Assembly: GCA_945871035.1 (NCBI GenBank)
Contig: CAMBUD010000009.1
Location: forward strand, 1 to 52,896
Source of the DNA: Planctomicrobium piriforme
GTDB taxonomy: Bacteria > Planctomycetota > Planctomycetia > Pirellulales > UBA1268
Direction: 5' to 3'
Length of the DNA stretch: 52,896 nt
In this document: positions 47,701 to 52,896 of the stretch, in pieces
Numbering within the stretch: the stretch's first letter is position 1
Layout of the letters: each line of letters starts with the position of its first letter
Made by a program: the position numbers and the translations under genes
The notes under the pieces: generated by a model
The model's input: only the letters and a program-made list of their open reading frames with translations
The model's database searches: none
Told to the model about the DNA's origin: nothing

Positions 47701-48450
47701 CCACGAGAGCCGCACGTCGCTTGAGTCATCGAGAAAAACAGCCGCTGAGCCCTGGGCATTGGTCACAAGCGCCCGCTGGCAATGCAGCACGCCATGCGGC
47801 CGACCCGACGTTCCGGAGGAGAGCAGGATCGTGGCGCAGACGCTTGGATCACACGCCGCCACGCGTCGCTGCACTGCCGCGCGCAGCACCGATCGATCAG
47901 CGGTGCGCTGAGGAACATTTCCGGAACGGAGGCCCGCAGGCATACGCGTCTGCATTGTTCTGTCGGGTGGACGCAGATCGATGACAATTGTTCCAGTCGG
48001 CAGTTCACGCTGTGGCAGTCGCCGGACCTCCCCGCTGAGTGCAATGCCTCTGGGTGCAAGCCAGTGGATTTGGGAAATCTGCTCGGCAGTGGATGCATCG
48101 ACGTGAAGCGCCGCGTGCACGACGCCACTCAGCAGGCAGGCCAGATCAACCACTATCCAATCGACCGAGTGGGTTCCTTGATGCACCAGCCGATCGCCTG
48201 ATTTGAGTCCAACTGTTAAGAAGTGCTCGGCGAGATCAACGGCAGCGGCAATCGTTTCTCCCCACGTCCATTCCCCCCGTTCTTGAAAATCGGCACTGCA
48301 CAGCGGATTGACCAAGGCCCTGCGATCAAAAGAGTCATCCAGCCGCGCTGCCATCAATTCGACAAGCGACCCAGCAACGCTCGGCTGGCTAGGCGAGAGT
48401 GCGGCGGCGGCAGCCTGAATGCTCGGGGTGTTGGTGGCGATTGGTGTCAT
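44767..48450 (-). CDS. Fusion of acyl-CoA synthetase and acyl-CoA dehydrogenase
   Basis: A 1227-residue protein with two enzymes in series. Residues about 25-590 are an AMP-forming acyl-CoA synthetase: the P-loop LLSSGTSGRPHG (209-220, with His where Lys is usual), YGLAEAGP (353-360), TGD (439-441), and ATESLKLKR with the catalytic Lys574. After a linker (about 590-700) comes an acyl-CoA dehydrogenase: GEIGFWGLAVPEAFGG near 737, SIFGATEPQAGCD, GRKQFITGA, and a late YEGESDLLGLALFKGL whose Glu matches the catalytic base. Together they would activate a fatty acid and carry out the first oxidation. Its ATG overlaps the thiolase stop as ATGA. It is the last gene of the beta-oxidation operon. Confidence 0.88.
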   Translation of the reverse strand: MTPIATNTPSIQAAAAALSPSQPSVAGSLVELMAARLDDSFDRRALVNPLCSADFQERGEWTWGETIAAAVDLAEHFLTVGLKSGDRLVHQGTHSVDWIVVDLACLLSGVVHAALHVDASTAEQISQIHWLAPRGIALSGEVRRLPQRELPTGTIVIDLRPPDRTMQTRMPAGLRSGNVPQRTADRSVLRAAVQRRVAACDPSVCATILLSSGTSGRPHGVLHCQRALVTNAQGSAAVFLDDSSDVRLSWLPMSHALARVGDLYTALVRGSCLSVVSDRRRILEACRAVPPTVVLGVPAFFERLERATQAGTIPNLAMAMGGSVRVCVSGGAALRQCTAETFGSRGVPLVQGYGLAEAGPVVSICNPRNARPGTVGPPLEGVELKIDLRPQTRGQLLVRTPSRAIGIIIPQESQPSDDATPATPPSPLEAAEMAEWIQTGDRAEIDTDGQLRITGRLVDTIVLTGGVKVPPAEVERVIAEDASVAQVCVIGEGLAWTVALIVPDPQTLRQAIKRMGVRVFSRRAALTHPAVLAWFARRIARRQQGLPHDWRVRRVVLVGRAFDALHGEATESLKLKRRVIMDHFQWVQIAALKAQPPAWMAVVGKAAPDRTHAKNQTGKTANSRIPNNSLVSQCVWHSSDCRDRGRFHEAAIQAARPLRDAVAAVVEQADRVLAHLRGDDQLYDPTVYEPTDFPTADSGEVLTALTAQPTTESQAILGSRLEKRHGKFSRHAEEALGEIGFWGLAVPEAFGGSGCTMLELTRAITRLAVCEPTAAGMLSVHSSIGAVSALIAFGSPQQQSRHLPGLAQGRPLSIFGATEPQAGCDLGAIRSVLERCDGRLVLSGRKQFITGATYGRLVKLLAIHEGRPTVVLVRLPATDTATFSLHRYGLHPLKHAHNNGLDFRGFNVDEVDILQPPECANSQDGMQIVWHGINRGRVTLAAQAAGTLRMLLAGARDYSLKRFTWGQPIAARELVQGRLARMAASTIACDSLATWAAAAIDDGQSGELEAIIAKIIASQCVREAAIEAIGVHGGRAFLTGHPLGDSLHDHLAVSIYEGESDLLGLALFKGLCKHHPLALQGPGASRSRRVVEWLAWRTGRWLRSDCGMASDRAILDRVLREHACGARRMLAGLAVRIDRMLRRYGKSLADRQLEIAAVSAEVQQLTSVLATTHYADAVGNTSALLAADCWCRMALARARGRKLTAADQTALAALGKSIVKGDTLDGP

Positions 48451-49625
48451 GCGTCTTCCCTGGCAAAGAGCACTGCGATGCCCTGCCCAAGACCGATGCA
48501 CATCGTAGCCAGCCCCAGCCGGGCGGTGCCAGCGCACAGGGTGTGGATGAGAGTGGTGGCAATCCGCGCACCACTGGCCCCGAGGGGATGGCCGATCGCC
48601 AGCGATCCACCGCGTACGTTCACGCGTTCCGGATGCAGCCGTAACTCCTCGATGCAGTACACCGCCTGCGCGGCAAAAGCTTCGTTGAGCTCAATGCAAT
48701 CCATGTCGGCGAGATCATGGCCCGAGCGGGCCAGCAGCTTGCGCACGGCTATCACAGGCCCTGTGCCCATGGCCGCCGGTGGCACGCCGACCACTGCGGT
48801 CGCCACAATTCTCACCAGCGGCACGAGCTCCTGACGCTGTGCTTCGGCCAAGGACATCACAACCAGAGCCGCTGCGCCATCACTGAGCGGGGCGCTGGTC
48901 GCAGCCGTAATGGTGCCAATCTTGGGAAGAAACACCGGCTCGAGCTGCGCCATTGCCTCCGGAGATGTGTCGCTGCGAATCGACTGGTCTCGCAGCGCCT
49001 CCATCACAGCACCCACTGCATTGTGCCCAAGGATGGGTACGATCTCGTCTTCAAATAAACCATTGTACTCGGCCTGCACGGCCTTTCTGTGGCTATCAAG
49101 CGCGTATGCTTCCTGCTTGCGTCGTGAGATGCCGTGTGCCGCAGCCAAGTGCTCGGCCGTCATCCCCATCGAGAGCATGCCTCGACTGGAGCGGGCAAAG
49201 ACCTGCGGATGGATGTCGATGGCAGAGTCCATCGGCAGGTGCTGCATGTGTTCGACTCCCCCAACAATCTGGACGTTTTCAGCGCCAGCCGCGATGGCAT
49301 GACACGCCTGCGCAAGGGCCTGCAGTGACGAGCCGCAGAGTCGGTTAATGGTCGTTCCCGCCACACCAAACGGCAGACCGCTGAGCAGCGCGGCCGTGCG
49401 GGCAACGTTGCCGCCAAGTTCACCTCGTTGCTGCGTTGCACCGAGCACAACGTCTTCAATAGTCGCCGGATCGACTCCGCTGCGTTCAACGACACCTTTG
49501 ATGACGGCCGCTGCTAACGCATCACCGCGAACGTGCCGAAAAAGACCATGCTGGGGATGTGATCGACCGATCGCCGTGCGACAGCAGGCGACCACAACCG
49601 GAGTCGTGGCAGGGGAACGATTCAT
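48447..49625 (-). CDS. fadA: Acetyl-CoA C-acyltransferase (thiolase)
   Basis: Cleaves 3-ketoacyl-CoA to acetyl-CoA and a shortened acyl-CoA. The 392-residue protein has the nucleophile Cys97 in INRLCGSSLQAL, NEAFAAQAV, GGSLAIGHPLGASGAR (His), and the second Cys in CIGLGQGIAVLF. This is the FadA-type layout. I use the ATG at 49625, which has AAGGG upstream; an ATG 12 codons earlier overlaps the preceding gene. It sits 16 bases behind the FadJ-type gene and overlaps the fusion gene by ATGA. Confidence 0.95.
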   Translation of the reverse strand: MNRSPATTPVVVACCRTAIGRSHPQHGLFRHVRGDALAAAVIKGVVERSGVDPATIEDVVLGATQQRGELGGNVARTAALLSGLPFGVAGTTINRLCGSSLQALAQACHAIAAGAENVQIVGGVEHMQHLPMDSAIDIHPQVFARSSRGMLSMGMTAEHLAAAHGISRRKQEAYALDSHRKAVQAEYNGLFEDEIVPILGHNAVGAVMEALRDQSIRSDTSPEAMAQLEPVFLPKIGTITAATSAPLSDGAAALVVMSLAEAQRQELVPLVRIVATAVVGVPPAAMGTGPVIAVRKLLARSGHDLADMDCIELNEAFAAQAVYCIEELRLHPERVNVRGGSLAIGHPLGASGARIATTLIHTLCAGTARLGLATMCIGLGQGIAVLFAREDA

Positions 49626-49641
49626 GGTGTTATGCCCTTTT

Positions 49642-51858
49642 TCATACGGTGAATGGCTCATCTCGGCGGGCCAGTTCCAGCAGTCGCTGTGGGGGGTGCA
49701 TCCGCACGCCCAGATCGGCTAGCGGCTCGAGACGCCGCAGGACTTCAGTCGCTCCGATCGCATTGGCCCACGCCAACACTCCGCCGCGAAACGCCGGAAA
49801 GCCGATCGCATGGATCACAGCCAGATCGATGTCGCGGCCATCGCGTACAATGCCCTCCTCAAGCACTAAGATCGCTTCCAGAACGATCGGTAGAAAAAGT
49901 CGGTTGGCTATTGTTTCATCGCTCGACGGACGCGCTGGCATCGCGTATGGTTCGATGATTGCAGCCACGCCGCTATCGGGTCGCTCGCTGCGGGAGCGAC
50001 GGCCGCCCAAGGGGCCAGGCTCCGAGTTGTAGTGATAAAATCCGGCGCCGCTCTTGCGGCCAAGCCTGCCCGATCGCACCAGCGCAGGAATCACTGGCGA
50101 GGCTGCAATTCGGTCGCCGTAGGCATCGTTCAGCACCACTCCAGCATAGAACGCCGTATCCAAGCCGATCATGTCGTAGAGTTCTAAAGGACCCATCGGC
50201 ATGCCGAAGGCACGGGCAATCCTGTCGATGCGTTTGGGCTCAAGTCCCTCGCGGAGCATTTCGACTGATTCGTGCAGGTAGGGCATCAAGAGCCGGTTGA
50301 CGAGAAAGCCGGGGCTATCGCGTACCACGATCGGGCACTTCCCTAGTCGCTTGGCATGAGCCACCGCAGTGGCGATGGTCGCGTTGCTTGTGGCTGGCCC
50401 GTAGATAATCTCCACAAGCGTCATTCTGCGAACGGGATTGAAAAAATGCATGCCACAAAACCGAGAGGGATCAGACAGCGAATCGGCGAGTTTGCCAATT
50501 GGATTGGTCGAGGTGTTGGTGGCGATCACAGCCCTCGCCCCGACCGTTTCCTCGATGCTCGCAAGCACCTGCCGCTTCACATCGCTGCGTTCAAGAACGC
50601 TTTCAATGACCAGATCGCAATTGCTGATTGCCGCCATCTGCGTCGCTGCTTGCAAGGCACCAGCAAGGTGCAGGGCTCGGGCAGGATCTGTGCGCTTGGT
50701 GGCTCTATCCCAAGCCGCTTCATCCAAAATTTCAGCGACACTCTTGGCAAGGGCTTGGGGCTCTACATCGATGAGGGTCACCGCAAAGCCTGCGCGGAGG
50801 TGGCTCGCGGCGATACCCGCTCCCATGATTCCTGCCCCTATAACCGCTGGACGAACAACCTCGTGAGCCACCGCTGGCGCGGCTTTGGGATGGGGCCTAT
50901 CGTCAGCACGACCGTCTGGAGTGCCGATGCCGATGTCCCGTCTATTTCTCTCGCCAATTCGGAACACTCGTAACAACTGTCCGGCAATCTCTGAACGCAC
51001 CAGCGTGGCAAATGCATGACCCTCGATCGGCCCCGCTTGCTCGGCCGTCACAGCCGCGCCCTTGAGAATCGTTGCCAAGATCAGCGGCGGGGCAGGGTAG
51101 TGGCCGCCGGTACGGCCAAGGATGACTGCCGCTGAGGTGGCTTCCAGAAAGTCTTGCTCCTGCGGATCAAGGTCGATGGCGGCAGCCTGTTGTCGCCGAC
51201 GCTGAAGATAGCCCCGAGTCACCGTCTGCATGGCAATCAACCGCTGCGCTGAATCAAGCGCCTGCTCTGGTGGCACGCACGCATCCACAAGCCCCAATCG
51301 CTCAGCTGCCAAGCCATCGATATTTTCACCGGAGGCAATCAATTCAACGGCGGGCCCCGGACCAATCAAGCGCGCCGATCGCACGGTGCCTCCCCAGCCT
51401 GGCAGAAGGCCCAACTTCACTTCCGGAAAACCCAGCACAGTCTGAGCAGCGGTTGTTGCAATCCGTAGGTCGCAGCCCAGCGCCAATTCCAAGCCGCCGC
51501 CGAGGCAGACGCCATCAATCACTGCAACGGTCGGCCATGGTTGGTCGGAAAGTTGTCCAAATAAGTTACGCCCAGCGGCACACGCACGTACGATCTCGCT
51601 GCTCGATGCCTGTCGCAGTTGTTCCAGTCGCAGCAGGTCTGCACCAGCAAAGAATGATCCGGCTCGCCGGGACATCAACACCAAGCCGCTGGGCTGCGGG
51701 CCAACTTTAATCTCTGCGAGGGCGGCTGATAATTCATTGAGAAATTGCTGCGTGATTACATTTTGACTATGTTCGGGGATCAAAAACGATAGGATGCAGA
51801 TGCCATCTTTCAGCCATTCGGTCGCGAGCGTACTGTGTTTGTTTCCCAAGGCTGGCAT
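49642..51858 (-). CDS. fadJ: Enoyl-CoA hydratase / 3-hydroxyacyl-CoA dehydrogenase (FadJ/FadB type)
   Basis: A 738-residue bifunctional enzyme. The N-terminal crotonase domain has AGAD (71-74) and the two acidic catalytic residues Glu124 (GGGLELALGCD) and Glu146 (FPEVKLGLLPGWGG). The NAD domain begins at VIGAGIMGAGIA (about 339-350) and has CGMHFFNPV with the catalytic His. The C-terminal half repeats the dehydrogenase helical domain. FadJ and FadB cannot be told apart here. It is the first gene of the operon; the divergent DUF6580 gene begins 150 bases away, and short direct repeats (CGGTAGT at 51917 and 51928) in that gap could be an operator. Confidence 0.93.
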   Translation of the reverse strand: MPALGNKHSTLATEWLKDGICILSFLIPEHSQNVITQQFLNELSAALAEIKVGPQPSGLVLMSRRAGSFFAGADLLRLEQLRQASSSEIVRACAAGRNLFGQLSDQPWPTVAVIDGVCLGGGLELALGCDLRIATTAAQTVLGFPEVKLGLLPGWGGTVRSARLIGPGPAVELIASGENIDGLAAERLGLVDACVPPEQALDSAQRLIAMQTVTRGYLQRRRQQAAAIDLDPQEQDFLEATSAAVILGRTGGHYPAPPLILATILKGAAVTAEQAGPIEGHAFATLVRSEIAGQLLRVFRIGERNRRDIGIGTPDGRADDRPHPKAAPAVAHEVVRPAVIGAGIMGAGIAASHLRAGFAVTLIDVEPQALAKSVAEILDEAAWDRATKRTDPARALHLAGALQAATQMAAISNCDLVIESVLERSDVKRQVLASIEETVGARAVIATNTSTNPIGKLADSLSDPSRFCGMHFFNPVRRMTLVEIIYGPATSNATIATAVAHAKRLGKCPIVVRDSPGFLVNRLLMPYLHESVEMLREGLEPKRIDRIARAFGMPMGPLELYDMIGLDTAFYAGVVLNDAYGDRIAASPVIPALVRSGRLGRKSGAGFYHYNSEPGPLGGRRSRSERPDSGVAAIIEPYAMPARPSSDETIANRLFLPIVLEAILVLEEGIVRDGRDIDLAVIHAIGFPAFRGGVLAWANAIGATEVLRRLEPLADLGVRMHPPQRLLELARRDEPFTV

Positions 51859-52008
51859 GGCGATGTTTCCGTTGGTTTCGGTATCCTGTAGTTTCGCTTG
51901 CCTGAAATGCGAAAACCGGTAGTGTATCGGTAGTTCCGGTCACGGTGGCCGTCTGCGTAGCCGATTGGTGATCTTAAAGAATCTGCTTGGAAGGAGTTAC
52001 GGCTGTCC

Positions 52009-52560
52009 ATGAAGAACGCCCTGAACCTCTGCGGTCTGTGGTTTGTGTTGGTCGGTCTGGCAATTATTGGGCGATTCTGGCAGCCAAGCTTGAATGTCAC
52101 CCCCATGGCGGGAGTTGCGCTGGCGGCAGGATCGCTCTTTCCAAATCCCGTCGTTGCAGCCAGCGTGCCCCTGTGTGCATTGGCCCTGAGCAATCTTTTT
52201 CTTCCGGCCTACGGCAGCTTCATCATGGCAGCGGTGGTTTATGCGGCAACGGCTTGGCCGGTTGTGCTCGGTGGCGTGGTGCGGAGCGGTCGGTTAAAAG
52301 TGTTGATTGGCAGCGCACTGGCCTGTTCGTTAGTGTTTTTTTTAACCACAAATTTTACTTACTTTTGTCTTTCCACAGACTATCCGCATACGCTTGGCGG
52401 CCTGTTGGCCTGCTACGCAGCGGCGCTGCCATTTTACCGCTGGATGCCGGTCGGCGACGTGGTGTGGAGCCTAGCGATTTTTGGCACAGGATCGCTGATG
52501 AGCCCAGCTTCCAGATGGGCACCGGCAGCATGGCGGCATATGAAGAGTTCGGCGACTTGA
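52009..52560 (+). CDS. DUF6580 family integral membrane protein
   Basis: A 183-residue hydrophobic protein with about five membrane segments (starting LCGLWFVLVGLAIIG, then MAGVALAAGSLF, AVVYAATAWPVVLG, ALACSLVFFLTTNFTYF). The pattern N-VTPMAGVALAAGSLFP near residue 28 and the TTNF-F-YP-T-GGLLACYAAALPF motif fit the DUF6580 family seen in planctomycetes and bacteroidetes, which resembles ECF-type S components in size. Function is unknown. AAGGAG is 12 bases before the ATG. tRNA-Leu follows. Confidence 0.75.
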   Translation: MKNALNLCGLWFVLVGLAIIGRFWQPSLNVTPMAGVALAAGSLFPNPVVAASVPLCALALSNLFLPAYGSFIMAAVVYAATAWPVVLGGVVRSGRLKVLIGSALACSLVFFLTTNFTYFCLSTDYPHTLGGLLACYAAALPFYRWMPVGDVVWSLAIFGTGSLMSPASRWAPAAWRHMKSSAT

Positions 52561-52641
52561 CTGCTTGGAAAATCGGTCGAGAATGCAACTCAATAAACGC
52601 AAACGAGTGGCTGCGGAGAAGAACGACTGATTTGAACCGCT

Positions 52642-52725
52642 GCGGGAATGGCGAAATTGGCAGACGCGCCAGGTTGAGGGCCTGGTGGTAGTAATACCGT
52701 GCAGGTTCAAGTCCTGTTTCCCGCA
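52642..52725 (+). tRNA. tRNA-Leu (anticodon GAG)
   Basis: An 84-base type II tRNA. The acceptor GCGGGAA (52642-52648) pairs with TTCCCGC (52718-52724). The D arm is typical of Leu. The anticodon stem CCAGG/CCTGG encloses TTGAGGG, giving GAG. The long variable arm GGTAGTAATACC is present and the T arm contains GGTTCAAGTCC. CCA is not encoded. It reads CUC and CUU codons. Confidence 0.97.
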
Positions 52726-52730
52726 TTATT

Positions 52731-52766
52731 AAATTTGTATTGGGTTAAATTTGTATTGGGTTAAAT
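52731..52766. repeat. Tandem 16-base duplication after tRNA-Leu
   Basis: AAATTTGTATTGGGTT occurs twice, perfectly, at 52731-52746 and 52747-52762, with a third partial AAAT. It begins five bases after the tRNA. It could mark a recombination scar or simple slippage. Confidence 0.9.
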
Positions 52767-52783
52767 GAGTGTTTGAAAATGAG

Positions 52784-52896
52784 ATGGCAGAGCGTGAGAT
52801 GAGTTCCACACCAGATTCTTTGCCCGAAAACTGTGACGGTGTCACAGAATCGGAGCCAGCACGACGCATCCCGATCGGTACGCAGCGACAGGGTGT
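52784..52896 (+). CDS. 5' end of an unidentified gene
   Basis: An ATG at 52784 opens a frame that stays open to the end of the window (37 codons visible). The start is acidic and Ser-rich (EMSSTPDSLPENCDG), then basic (RRIPIGTQRQG). No ribosome site is strong. The family is not recognisable from this much sequence. Confidence 0.4.
   Translation, partial: MAEREMSSTPDSLPENCDGVTESEPARRIPIGTQRQG

Noticed and set aside
44767..48450. The fusion gene as a sequencing error joining two genes
   Set aside because: The frame is open through a long linker without internal stops and both halves keep their motifs, so a true fusion is more likely, though read data would settle it.

Overview
The window reads as a piece of a Planctomycetota chromosome, probably of the Pirellulales type. 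The evidence is a PVC-superphylum small basic protein at 37987-38250, several planctomycete-style secreted proteins (SYLF, PmoA/DUF6807, a TPR protein with a SmpA-like domain), very large proteins with Pro/Ala-rich tails, two eukaryotic-like Ser/Thr kinases, and many genes without a clear Shine-Dalgarno site. Coding density is high, no gap exceeds 300 bases, and I see no insertion sequence, prophage, CRISPR array or rRNA. One tRNA (Leu, GAG) lies near the right end.

Layout. 1-2540: the tail of an unknown gene, a SYLF lipid-binding protein and DAHP synthase. 2608-8860: CTP synthase, a DUF1844 protein coupled to a secreted PmoA-like protein, FolD, a membrane zinc-ribbon protein, and rhamnulokinase on the other strand. 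9123-11895: an APS reductase followed by an Rrf2 regulator, then a Ser/Thr kinase carrying a degenerate receiver domain. 12142-19151: a 1022-residue secreted glycosidase-like protein meets a minus-strand operon (GH38-like protein, cytidylate kinase, acylglycerophosphate acyltransferase) in which each stop overlaps the next start as ATGA. 19362-26247: a type IV pilus-like alignment operon whose first gene looks like a PilM-PilN fusion, followed by a PilO-like protein, a second bitopic protein and a helical-repeat exported protein.

26264-34594: a lone acetolactate synthase large subunit, Mfd with a secreted parvulin-type isomerase, and citrate synthase with a recognisable promoter and terminator. 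34599-39757: TadA, a four-helix membrane protein, a 56-residue coiled-coil protein, a PhyH-like dioxygenase, a second Ser/Thr kinase, the PVC small basic protein and protoporphyrinogen oxidase. 40015-44680: a large TPR protein with a hairpin in its leader, a sugar-phosphate isomerase-like TIM barrel preceded by a tiny overlapping ORF, and SppA.

44767-51858 is a three-gene beta-oxidation operon that would cover the whole cycle: a FadJ/FadB-type hydratase/dehydrogenase, a thiolase, and a single polypeptide joining an acyl-CoA synthetase to an acyl-CoA dehydrogenase. The right end holds a DUF6580 membrane protein, tRNA-Leu and the start of an unidentified gene.

The most unusual items are the PilM-PilN fusion operon, the synthetase-dehydrogenase fusion, the GH38-like protein that seems to lack its nucleophile, the kinase-pseudoreceiver fusion, and a set of candidate leaderless starts. 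All functions are inferred by eye from motifs and context; no database search was possible.
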